NCBI GenBank assembly: GCA_048394785.1
Contig: DBFJGL010000031.1
Location: forward strand, 1-13,651
Direction of reading: 5' to 3'
DNA from: DBFJGL01 sp048394785
Lineage (GTDB): Bacteria; Bacillota; Clostridia; Christensenellales; CAG-917
Length of the DNA stretch: 13,651 nucleotides
The notes under the pieces are model-generated. The model had not been told where the DNA came from. It saw only the letters and a program-made list of their open reading frames with translations, and made no database searches. This document shows, piece after piece, positions 6,513 through 13,651 of this stretch. The stretch's first letter is position 1; every line of letters starts with the position of its first letter. A program made the translations under genes and the position numbers.

Positions 6513-9152
6513 ATGGCAAAAAAGGAAACAAAGAAAGAATTCAAACTGTCATCGATGATGGAGAGGTATCTTCAATTAAAAGCCGAATACAGCGATTGTC
6601 TGTTGTTTTTCCGATTGGGCGACTTTTACGAAATGTTTTACGACGACGCGAAAACTGCGTCCGAAGTGCTCGACCTTACGCTCACAGGACGAAACTGCGG
6701 ATTGGAAGAACGCGCTCCGATGTGCGGCGTACCTCACCACGCGGTGGACAATTACGTCCGCAAACTCATTGAAGCGGGATACAGAGTAGCCATCTGCGAA
6801 CAGCTCGAAACTCCGTCCGAAACAAAAGAAGTGCTCAAACGCGACGTTGTGCGCGTCATTTCCGGCGGCACGCTTATGGAGGAGGAAATCTTAGACGAGA
6901 AATCCGCCAACTATCTGCTTTCCGTTGCGCATTTCTCCGACGGATACGGCATAGCCTGGACGGATATATCCACGGGCGAATTTAACGTGGCGGAATATCG
7001 AGGCGATGATTATTTGAGCCGATTGTCGGACGAACTCTTTGCCATAAATCCCTCCGAATGCATTTGCAACGAGGACTTTTTGACAAAATATTCTTCCGTA
7101 CAATATTTCAAAAATTCCGACGCCGCTCCGAAATGCTATCATAATTACGCATACTCTCAAAGAAGCGCGGAAAAAAAGCTGCTGTCGGCGTTTAACGTGG
7201 CAAGTCTCGACGTTTTCGAATGCGCCGACAAACAATACGCGGTGTGCGCGGCGGGCGGTCTTTACGAATATCTCGAACAGACTCAAAAGCGCGCCCTCGG
7301 ACAAATCCGTAAAATCAACGCAATAAAAGACAACGCTTATATGGTGCTCGACGGCGCGACTCGCCGCAATCTCGAACTGACTTCGCGCATAAAAGACGGC
7401 AAAAAATCCGGTTCGCTGCTGTGGGTGTTGGACAAAACGCGTTCGTCTATGGGCTCCCGTCTGTTAAAAAAATGGGTTGAAATGCCCCTTAACAATGCAG
7501 ACGCCATCAACGCAAGACTTAACGCCGTAGAGGAGTTGTATTCTTCAAAAGCGGCGCGTGAATTGTTGTACGAAGCGTTTTCAGGGGTGCGTGACGTCGA
7601 AAGAGTGTCGGGCAGACTCGCTTACGGCACGGCAACTCCCAAGGACCTGCTGTCGATTGCGGACACCTATTTCACCGTGCCCGAAATCAAAAAAGTGCTG
7701 AAAGGCGCGTCTTCGAAGCTGCTTAAACAGATAAATTCCGACATTAAGGACGAGAGCCGACTTGCCGAAGAAATAGACAGAGCGATAAACCGCGACTGCG
7801 TTCAGAGTTATAAAAACGGCGGTTTTATCAGCGGCGGTTACTGCAAAGAACTCGACGCGCTGCGCGACATCAAAAACACCGCCGCGATATGGCTTTCCAA
7901 TCTCGAAGCAAGCGAAAGAGAAGCGACGGGCATAAAAAATCTGAAAGTCGGATTTAACAAAGTTTTCGGCTATTACATCGAAGTGTCCAACTCGTTTTTG
8001 GACAAAGTGCCGTACCGTTACAGCCGTAAGCAGACGCTTGTCGGCGGAGAACGGTTTATAACGGACGAATTAAAAGAAATCGAAGACAAAATCCTGTCTG
8101 CCGAAAGCGAAGTGAACTCGCTCGAAGCCAAACTATTCGCAAATCTCAAATCAATGACTCTCGAAAAGCTTGCGCAAATTCAGTCTACGGGTGCCGCGCT
8201 TGCCGAGCTTGACGCAATTCTTTCGCTCGCGTCGGTGTCGGCGGCAAACGGATACGTCAAGCCGAACATAGGCAAAAAGGTCAAGAAAATAGCCATTGCC
8301 GACGGTCGTCACCCCGTTGTCGAAACTTTGCTCGACAAGGGCGCGTACGTTCCCAACGACACGGTGCTCGACGTCGAAGACAACCGCACGATGGTGATAA
8401 CGGGACCTAATATGGCAGGCAAATCAACGTATATGCGACAGGTTGCGCTAATAGTGCTTATGGCGCACGTGGGTTGTTTCGTCCCGGCAAGGAGCGCGGA
8501 TATATCTCTTACGGACAGAATTTTCACGAGAATAGGTGCGTCGGACAATCTTTCGGGCGGACAGAGCACGTTTATGGTGGAGATGATTGAGGTTGCTACA
8601 ATACTCAATTATGCAACTCGCGACAGTCTGCTTATCCTCGACGAAATAGGACGCGGCACGTCCACGTTCGACGGGCTGAGCATAGCTTGGGCAGTGCTAG
8701 AACACATAACAAAAAACGTCAGGGCAAAAACTCTGTTTGCCACGCATTTCCACGAACTCACCGAGCTCGAAACGCTGGACGGCGTAAAGAATTATCGCGT
8801 GCTCGTCAGCGAAAAAAGCGGAAAAATATTGTTTTTGCATAAAATAGCGAGAGGCGGAGCGTCGCGCAGTTTCGGCATTGAAGTCGCGTCTTTGGCAGGC
8901 GTGTTACCCTCTGTGGTCGAACGCGCAAAATCTATAATGAAAACTCTCGAAGCGGACGCCGCGCGCCGCGACGCCAACGAAATGCTTATGAGCGGAACCG
9001 ACAAAACGCTCACCGAACAAGTAAGCCTTTTCGATATAAAAGAAAGCAAGGTGGAGCAGTTATTGAGAGAAACGGACGTCGATAATCTCACGCCTCTGCA
9101 AGCACTAACGGTGCTCAACGACTTGAAAAAGGCGGTGACCGACAATGTCTAA
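6513..9152 (+). CDS. mutS: DNA mismatch repair ATPase MutS
   Basis: MutS recognises base mismatches and small loops behind the replication fork and recruits MutL. The 879-residue protein is full length. The mismatch-binding domain carries the Phe-X-Glu motif FYE (38-40, in GDFYEMFYDD) that stacks on the mispaired base. Connector, lever and clamp domains fill roughly 130-575. The ATPase domain has Walker A GPNMAGKS (631-638), the GASDNLSGGQSTFMVEM signature region, Walker B LLILDEIGRGTSTFDG (Asp710, Glu711) and the ATHFHELTEL switch. Near the C-terminus, QVSLF (836-840) fits the sliding-clamp-binding consensus QxxLF, and a final LTPLQALTVLNDLKK helix matches the oligomerisation tail of MutS1 proteins. 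It is not MutS2, which lacks the mismatch-binding domain and has a Smr domain. The last 8 nt overlap the start of mutL (ATGTCTAA), which suggests translational coupling. Confidence 0.98.
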   Translation: MAKKETKKEFKLSSMMERYLQLKAEYSDCLLFFRLGDFYEMFYDDAKTASEVLDLTLTGRNCGLEERAPMCGVPHHAVDNYVRKLIEAGYRVAICEQLETPSETKEVLKRDVVRVISGGTLMEEEILDEKSANYLLSVAHFSDGYGIAWTDISTGEFNVAEYRGDDYLSRLSDELFAINPSECICNEDFLTKYSSVQYFKNSDAAPKCYHNYAYSQRSAEKKLLSAFNVASLDVFECADKQYAVCAAGGLYEYLEQTQKRALGQIRKINAIKDNAYMVLDGATRRNLELTSRIKDGKKSGSLLWVLDKTRSSMGSRLLKKWVEMPLNNADAINARLNAVEELYSSKAARELLYEAFSGVRDVERVSGRLAYGTATPKDLLSIADTYFTVPEIKKVLKGASSKLLKQINSDIKDESRLAEEIDRAINRDCVQSYKNGGFISGGYCKELDALRDIKNTAAIWLSNLEASEREATGIKNLKVGFNKVFGYYIEVSNSFLDKVPYRYSRKQTLVGGERFITDELKEIEDKILSAESEVNSLEAKLFANLKSMTLEKLAQIQSTGAALAELDAILSLASVSAANGYVKPNIGKKVKKIAIADGRHPVVETLLDKGAYVPNDTVLDVEDNRTMVITGPNMAGKSTYMRQVALIVLMAHVGCFVPARSADISLTDRIFTRIGASDNLSGGQSTFMVEMIEVATILNYATRDSLLILDEIGRGTSTFDGLSIAWAVLEHITKNVRAKTLFATHFHELTELETLDGVKNYRVLVSEKSGKILFLHKIARGGASRSFGIEVASLAGVLPSVVERAKSIMKTLEADAARRDANEMLMSGTDKTLTEQVSLFDIKESKVEQLLRETDVDNLTPLQALTVLNDLKKAVTDNV

Positions 9153-11334
9153 AATCAACAGATTGACGCCCGAAGTATTCAATATGATTGCGGCGGGCGA
9201 AGTGGTTGAAAACCCCGCGTCCGTAGTTAAGGAACTCGTCGAAAACGCAATAGACGCAGGCGCGGACAGAATTGACGTGGAAATCGATAACGGCGGCGCG
9301 GACAGAATCACGGTCAGCGATAACGGCTGCGGCATAGAGCGCGAAGATATGCGCAACGCGTTTTTGCCGCACGCGACAAGCAAGCTAAAATCCGCAGATG
9401 ATTTGGATACCATTTCCACTCTCGGTTTCAGAGGCGAGGCTTTGGCAAGCATATCGGCAGTCGGCAGAGTTACCGTTATTTCCAAAACCGCAGACGAAGT
9501 CGAGGCAAGCGAAATCAGACTGAGCGGCGGAAGGGTGGAGTATGAAGGTTCGGCGGTGCGTGCGCAGGGCACGATTATAACTGTCGAAAATCTCTTTTTC
9601 AACACCCCCGCGCGCCTTAAATTTATGAAAAAGCCTTCGCTCGAAGCGGCATACTGCCAAAATGCAATCAAAAACATAATGCTTGCAAATCCGCATCTTG
9701 CCATTACGCTTACGATTGACAACGAACGCGTGCTCGAAAACAACGGCGGTACGCTACTTGACGCGCTGTTTTCGGTTTATGACGGAAAACTTGCAGGCGC
9801 GCTCATACCCGTAGACTACTCGGCGACATCCGGAATTAAAGTCAGAGGTTATATCTCGTCGCCCGACTATACAAAATCAAACCGCTCATATCAGACGGTT
9901 ATCATAAACGGCCGTGCTGTCAGCGACGGTACTGTGGTGCTTGCGGCGGAACGCGGATACGGAAACGCGCTGATGAAACGCAATTTTCCCGTACTCGTCC
10001 TCGATATTCTTATGCCTTTCGACCACGTCGACGTTAACGTACATCCCGCAAAAACCGAAGTGCGTTTTTCGGATAAAAACGCCGTATTCGGCGCGGTTTA
10101 CAAAGCGGTGAGCCTTGCCGTCGCAGATGCACAAAACCGCGACAAAGTGAGTTTGACTTCTGAAAATTCGGACAGCGAGAAGCACGAAACTGTCAAAAAC
10201 GATACCGATTATGATAATAAATACGGCAAAAACTCACTTAAAAATGACGAAAAAAGTCTAGAAAACGGCACAAAACACGACGTTTTTTCCTCGAAAAACG
10301 GTAATGATAAAGTGGAACAACTTCGTATCGCCACTGAAAATTTGTATTCTGCCGATTTATCCGATAGCGGTTCGACAGCCGGTACTACATCAGAATTCGG
10401 TTTTGGTTTTGCTCTCAAAAACGACGTTTTCAATCGCCGCGAACATACGCTTAAAGACAGCGGCGGTATCGTTTTCGACGTTTACTCCGATAAAAACAAC
10501 GATTACGGTATAAATAATCACAATAATAACGATATAAATTATAGAAAAAAACTTGATAGCATACAACGTGCACAGGATTTTACGCATAGTTATATCGGTG
10601 CCGATAACTCGCCCTATTCCGATAATAATTTCGGTTTATCCGAAATCGCAGCTTACGTCAACAACGGTTCCGATACCGACAATTCTATAAGCGTCAACGG
10701 CAATTTATCCGATAATCTTCGCTCAAAGCTTCAAAATTGCGATAATTCAGATGCAAAGCCCGTGTTTGACGGCAACGTCATAGGTCAGCTTTTCGAAACT
10801 TATATTATCGTAGAACTCGACGGCGTCGCATACGTAATAGACCAGCACGCCGCGCACGAACGCCTGCTTTACGACAAACTTATAAAGAGTATGACAAGCG
10901 GCTATGCACAGTCCTTGCTTGTGCCCATTAAACTCAGACTCAGTGCGAACGAAGCTGAATTTTTGGACTCGATTATGCCGAAACTCAAAGCGATGGGTTT
11001 TGACATCGAATATAAATCGGGGGCTTATTGCGTGTATGAGTTGCCGCAGTTAGTCGCCGATATGAACGTAGAAAAATTCTTTTCCGACTTACTCAGGCAC
11101 TCGTCGGCACCGGACGTAAACGAGGAAATTATGTTCCGCGATTACGTTGCGCGCACGGCTTGCCGCGCGGCTATAAAAGGAGGAGAGAGGCTTTCGCGCG
11201 AACAGCTTTATGCCGTAATAAACAATCTTATAGACGAAGACGGCAAGCTGCCTGACAGATGTCCCCACGGAAGACCCGCCGTGATTACGCTTACTCGCCG
11301 CGATATAGAAAAGATGTTCAAGAGGATTGTATGA
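9145..11334 (+). CDS. mutL: DNA mismatch repair protein MutL with endonuclease motifs
   Basis: MutL links mismatch recognition to strand incision. This 729-residue copy is longer than the usual 600-650. The N-terminal GHKL ATPase has KELVENAIDAG (general base Glu30, Mg-binding Asn34), DNGCG (59-63), ATSK and GFRGEAL (94-100), followed by the transducer domain to about 330. A linker of about 205 residues (333-537), rich in Asn, Asp and Ser, accounts for the extra length. The C-terminal domain has DQHA-AH-E (Asp566, His568, Glu572), ACRAAIK (Cys673) and CPHGRP (Cys706, His708), the metal-binding endonuclease set of organisms lacking MutH. The last position of the DQHA(X)2E(X)4E motif is Asp577 rather than Glu. 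QSLLVP (589-594) matches the place and form of the clamp-binding motif known in Bacillus MutL. The start lies inside the mutS stop region (8-nt overlap); the stop overlaps miaA by 4 nt. Confidence 0.97.
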   Translation: MSKINRLTPEVFNMIAAGEVVENPASVVKELVENAIDAGADRIDVEIDNGGADRITVSDNGCGIEREDMRNAFLPHATSKLKSADDLDTISTLGFRGEALASISAVGRVTVISKTADEVEASEIRLSGGRVEYEGSAVRAQGTIITVENLFFNTPARLKFMKKPSLEAAYCQNAIKNIMLANPHLAITLTIDNERVLENNGGTLLDALFSVYDGKLAGALIPVDYSATSGIKVRGYISSPDYTKSNRSYQTVIINGRAVSDGTVVLAAERGYGNALMKRNFPVLVLDILMPFDHVDVNVHPAKTEVRFSDKNAVFGAVYKAVSLAVADAQNRDKVSLTSENSDSEKHETVKNDTDYDNKYGKNSLKNDEKSLENGTKHDVFSSKNGNDKVEQLRIATENLYSADLSDSGSTAGTTSEFGFGFALKNDVFNRREHTLKDSGGIVFDVYSDKNNDYGINNHNNNDINYRKKLDSIQRAQDFTHSYIGADNSPYSDNNFGLSEIAAYVNNGSDTDNSISVNGNLSDNLRSKLQNCDNSDAKPVFDGNVIGQLFETYIIVELDGVAYVIDQHAAHERLLYDKLIKSMTSGYAQSLLVPIKLRLSANEAEFLDSIMPKLKAMGFDIEYKSGAYCVYELPQLVADMNVEKFFSDLLRHSSAPDVNEEIMFRDYVARTACRAAIKGGERLSREQLYAVINNLIDEDGKLPDRCPHGRPAVITLTRRDIEKMFKRIV
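10141..10755 (+). other. Low-complexity Asn/Asp/Ser-rich MutL linker with in-frame Ser-Asp repeats
   Basis: This segment encodes MutL residues 333-537. It is visibly richer in A and T than its surroundings and full of Asn, Asp, Ser, Lys and Gly codons, for example NNDYGINNHNNNDIN. The hexamer TCCGAT (Ser-Asp) recurs five times in the coding frame, at 10360, 10486, 10618, 10669 and 10708, and GCCGAT (Ala-Asp) occurs at 10351 and 10600. The frame stays open throughout and both flanking domains are intact, so this is a long disordered tether rather than an insertion that breaks the gene. Confidence 0.75.
11321..11325 (+). promoter_or_regulatory. miaA ribosome binding site inside mutL
   Basis: AGAGG lies 5 nt before the ATG at 11331 (ATGA overlap with the mutL stop) and 11 nt before a second in-frame ATG at 11337. 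I prefer 11331 because of the spacing and because termination-reinitiation at ATGA is common, but 11337 cannot be excluded; the two differ by only two residues. Confidence 0.6.
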
Positions 11335-12308
11335 AGATGACGGAAATAAACGAATTGTCTGTCGGAAATCTGCAACCCGTATATATTGTCGGAGCGACCG
11401 CGTCCGGCAAGTCGGAACTCGCTTTTCGCCTTGCACAAATTACCGGCGGTACGGTTATATCGGCGGACAGTATGCAAATTTATCGCGGACTCGACATCGG
11501 AACCGCAAAAGAAAGCGTTGCTCGCCGCAGAAAGGTAGAGCACAAAATGATTGATATAATCGATTACGACAGCGAGTTTTCCGTTGCGGAATACGCCGAA
11601 TTGGCAAACAAGGAGATTGCGGACTGCATTAACCGCGGGGTTTTACCCATCGTCGCAGGCGGCACTGGACTCTATTTCGAGGCTCTTTTGTATCCGATGA
11701 GTTTCGCTTCTGCGGATAAAAACGAAGAAATACGCCGTGAATTGCAAGCTTTTTTGCAAATATACGGAAACGAAGCGTTGCACGACAGATTGAAAGAAGT
11801 TGACGCTGTCACTGCCGACAGACTGCATCCGAACGACACAAAGCGCGTCATACGCGCGCTGGAAGTCGCGCTTGCCACTGGAAAACCTATGTCTGAACGC
11901 ACAGACAAACGTGAAAAACCCGACGTAATAATGGTCGGCATAGATATGGAGCGCGCCGCGCTTTACGAAAGAATAAACGCGCGCGTTGACAAGATGTTTG
12001 ACGACGGACTTGTATCGGAAGTTGCGTCGATAAACGATTTTACGTTGCAAAGTATGCAGGCGATCGGATATAAGGAGTTTGACGGCGTGGATTTTATCCG
12101 CACGCCCGACGGCAGCGTATCGCTTGCACCCGAAGATGAGAACAGAGTAAAAGAGTTGATAAAGAAACACACTCGCAACTACGCAAAACGTCAGCTTACC
12201 TGGTTCAGGCGTTATCCTTTTGCCGTATGGTTCAAAAACACGGAAGATGCGATAAGCTATATTCTCGGTAAGCTGAATACCGATATTCGGTCGGCGGCAA
12301 ACAAATAA
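11331..12308 (+). CDS. miaA: tRNA dimethylallyltransferase
   Basis: MiaA transfers a dimethylallyl group from DMAPP to N6 of A37 in tRNAs that read codons beginning with U, making i6A37, the substrate of MiaB encoded at the other end of this operon. The 325-residue protein has all family hallmarks: P-loop GATASGKS (21-28), ISADSMQIYRGLDIGTAK with the catalytic Asp46, HKMIDIID followed by FSVAEY, PIVAGGTGLYF (106-116), RLHPNDTKRVIRALEV (164-179), SMQAIGYKEF (241-250) and TRNYAKRQLTWFRR (281-294). Length is normal (about 300-320 in relatives). The upstream frame is open to 11259 inside mutL, but the P-loop spacing and the ribosome binding site favour 11331. No convincing rightward terminator follows, and hfq, which is often the next gene in Bacillota, is absent. 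Confidence 0.97.
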   Translation: MKMTEINELSVGNLQPVYIVGATASGKSELAFRLAQITGGTVISADSMQIYRGLDIGTAKESVARRRKVEHKMIDIIDYDSEFSVAEYAELANKEIADCINRGVLPIVAGGTGLYFEALLYPMSFASADKNEEIRRELQAFLQIYGNEALHDRLKEVDAVTADRLHPNDTKRVIRALEVALATGKPMSERTDKREKPDVIMVGIDMERAALYERINARVDKMFDDGLVSEVASINDFTLQSMQAIGYKEFDGVDFIRTPDGSVSLAPEDENRVKELIKKHTRNYAKRQLTWFRRYPFAVWFKNTEDAISYILGKLNTDIRSAANK

Positions 12309-12469
12309 AATGTTTTGCAAATAAGGCTATTCGAATGCAAGCTTAAAAAAACGCAGAAAAACTGCAATTATATGAGCTGTTGAAAATACGATACTATTCT
12401 AAAAATGGGCAAAATATATAATACTTACTCATCCGAAATTATGCAATAAAGGAGCTGTTACGGTATAAA
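12309..12469. other. Non-coding gap between miaA and the YnbB-type gene
   Basis: This is 161 A/T-rich nucleotides without a plausible gene. TATAAT at 12417-12422 is a possible -10 box, but no -35 match lies 16-18 nt before it (TTGAAA at 12380-12385 is 31 nt away). TTGCA (12315-12319) and TGCAA (12336-12340) can pair weakly. Whether the downstream gene has its own promoter or is read from miaA cannot be decided from sequence. Confidence 0.5.
12448..12454 (+). promoter_or_regulatory. Shine-Dalgarno at unusual distance from the YnbB-type start
   Basis: AAAGGAG is a strong ribosome binding site, but the first ATG in the open frame begins at 12470, 15 nt away, roughly twice the usual spacing. The in-frame codons between are CTG, TTA, CGG, TAT and AAA, so no conventional closer start exists. 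Confidence 0.5.
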
Positions 12470-13651
12470 ATGAACGCTGATAGAGTTGAAAACATAATTA
12501 GCAATGCGGAAGAAAAACTGACAGGCTGTTTCGCCCGACTTGACAGAATTGCACTCAACAATCAGAAAAAAGTGCTTGACGCTTTCAGAAACAACGCAAT
12601 TCAGGCGCGCCATTTATACGGCACAACGGGTTACGGCTATGACGACGGCGGCAGAGATTCGCTTTGCGCGCTTTATCGCGACGTATTTCACAGCGAAAGC
12701 GCAATAGTTTCACCGTTAATCGTATCGGGTACGCACGCTCTTACGCTTATGCTTTTCGGCGTTCTGCGTCCCGGCGATACGTTACTCGCAGTCTCCGGAA
12801 TGCCGTATGACACGCTTACAGACGTCATAAGCGGCGAAAATAACGGCTCTCTTAAAGATTTCGGCGTAAATTTTGACTGTATTCAGCTGATTGACAACGG
12901 CGATTTAACAGTATCGTTCGATTTCGAAAAAATCGAAAAATCACTGAAAAATAAGCCGATTAAAGCGGTTTTTCTTGCAAGAAGCCGCGGATATTCCTGG
13001 AGAGAAGCTATTTCCGTTCAAAAAATCAAAGAATTGATACTATTCGTAAAATCCGTAAGCCCCGAAACTCTCGTGCTGGTAGATAACTGCTACGGTGAAT
13101 TTGTGGAGGAACTTGAACCTACGGATGTCGGCGCGGATTTGATTGCGGGTTCGCTCATCAAAAACGCGGGAGGCGGCATCGCTCCGACGGGCGGTTATAT
13201 TGCCGGAAAAGAGGACTTATGCCGACTTGTGTCGTTCAGACTCACAGCACCGTCGCTCGGAATGGAAGAAGGCAGTTACGCTTACGGTTATATACCGTAT
13301 TATCAAGGATTGTTTCTTGCGCCGTCGGTCGTGAAAAACGCACTCCGAGCTTCGCTTTTGTTTGCCGAGTGTTATTCTTCGCTCGGATTTGAAACGCTTC
13401 CGGTCGGCGGAGGCAATCCTTATGACCTCGTGACAAGCATTAAACTCGATTCTGCGCGTCAAATCGTTGATTTCTGCGGCGCAATTCAAGAAATTTCGCC
13501 CATCGACAGCAATGTAAAGCCCGAGCCGTGGGATATGCCCGGTTACCAAAATCAAGTCGTTATGGCGGCAGGCGCATTTATACAGGGTTCGTCCATTGAA
13601 TTGAGCGCGGACGCTCCGATAAAAGAACCGTACATCGTCTACGTGCAAGGC
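12470..13651 (+). CDS. PLP-dependent methionine gamma-lyase-family protein (YnbB / 'aluminum resistance protein' type), 3' end cut by the window
   Basis: The frame is open for 394 codons from the ATG at 12470 to the last base with no stop; relatives are about 410-430 residues, so little is missing. It belongs to the fold-type I PLP enzymes annotated as methionine gamma-lyase family or aluminium-resistance proteins (Bacillus YnbB); the physiological reaction of the family is not firmly known to me. Visible hallmarks: LYGTTGYGYDDGGRDSL (49-65) near the N-terminus, IVSGTHAL in the cofactor region, LVDNCYGEF with Asp205 expected to contact the pyridine nitrogen, and GSLIKNAGGGIAPTGGYIAG with Lys231 as the probable Schiff-base lysine, then PGYQNQVVMAAGAFIQGSSIELSADAPI close to the C-terminus. 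Its position after miaA matches B. subtilis-type gene order minus hfq. The start has a good but distant ribosome binding site. Confidence 0.9.
   Translation, partial: MNADRVENIISNAEEKLTGCFARLDRIALNNQKKVLDAFRNNAIQARHLYGTTGYGYDDGGRDSLCALYRDVFHSESAIVSPLIVSGTHALTLMLFGVLRPGDTLLAVSGMPYDTLTDVISGENNGSLKDFGVNFDCIQLIDNGDLTVSFDFEKIEKSLKNKPIKAVFLARSRGYSWREAISVQKIKELILFVKSVSPETLVLVDNCYGEFVEELEPTDVGADLIAGSLIKNAGGGIAPTGGYIAGKEDLCRLVSFRLTAPSLGMEEGSYAYGYIPYYQGLFLAPSVVKNALRASLLFAECYSSLGFETLPVGGGNPYDLVTSIKLDSARQIVDFCGAIQEISPIDSNVKPEPWDMPGYQNQVVMAAGAFIQGSSIELSADAPIKEPYIVYVQG

Noticed and set aside
10141..10755. The MutL linker as a mobile insertion or a frameshifted segment
   Set aside because: The frame is continuous, both flanking domains are complete, and no terminal inverted repeats or target duplications were seen.
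12343..12367. Minus-strand hairpin GCAG-loop-CTGC followed by a run of T as a leftward terminator
   Set aside because: The stem is only 4 bp, and no leftward gene ends nearby.
1..13651. CRISPR array, tRNA or rRNA genes, insertion sequences, phage or defence genes
   Set aside because: No regularly spaced direct repeats, tRNA-like cloverleaf or transposase/integrase-like protein was noticed on reading both strands; nearly all the window is explained by the listed genes.

Overview
The window looks like a chromosomal housekeeping segment from a low-to-moderate GC member of the Bacillota, most likely class Clostridia (possibly an uncultured gut lineage; this placement is inferred). The reasons are the gene order miaB-mutS-mutL-miaA followed by a YnbB-type PLP enzyme, strong AGGAGG-type ribosome binding sites, a MutL that carries the endonuclease motifs of methyl-independent mismatch repair, and a Gram-positive style class A penicillin-binding protein. 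No rRNA, tRNA, transposase, integrase, CRISPR array or recognisable defence gene was seen.

Layout. (1) 1-2640, rightward: a structured 5' leader, rplS (ribosomal protein L19), and 13 nt later a 731-residue membrane protein of unknown function. That protein has a lipoprotein-type signal, a carbohydrate-binding-like beta domain and a polytopic part resembling GT-C glycosyltransferases. (2) 2681-2707: a strong hairpin that can terminate both this unit and the convergent gene. (3) 5010-2716, leftward: an intact bifunctional class A penicillin-binding protein. (4) 5011-5087: a 77-nt divergent promoter region whose two candidate -10 boxes overlap. (5) 5088-12308, rightward: a probable operon miaB, mutS, mutL, miaA, with an 81-nt gap after miaB, an 8-nt mutS/mutL overlap and a 4-nt mutL/miaA overlap. 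(6) 12309-12469: a short non-coding gap with no hfq. (7) 12470 to the window end: a PLP-dependent protein of the methionine gamma-lyase-like (YnbB) family, cut by the window edge.

How the genes relate. MiaA and MiaB catalyse successive steps on A37 of tRNAs reading UNN codons (prenylation, then methylthiolation), and they bracket mutS and mutL, so anticodon-loop modification and mismatch repair are co-expressed. MutS and MutL both carry recognisable sliding-clamp-binding motifs, and MutL carries the endonuclease motifs, so the pair should work without MutH or Dam. The penicillin-binding protein and the unknown membrane protein both act at the cell envelope, but nothing in the sequence links them functionally beyond adjacency.

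I do not see a convincing new multi-gene system. The least ordinary parts are the lipoprotein/GT-C-like membrane protein, the long Asn/Asp/Ser-rich MutL linker with in-frame Ser-Asp repeats, the alternative pairings in the rplS leader, and the overlapping divergent promoters.
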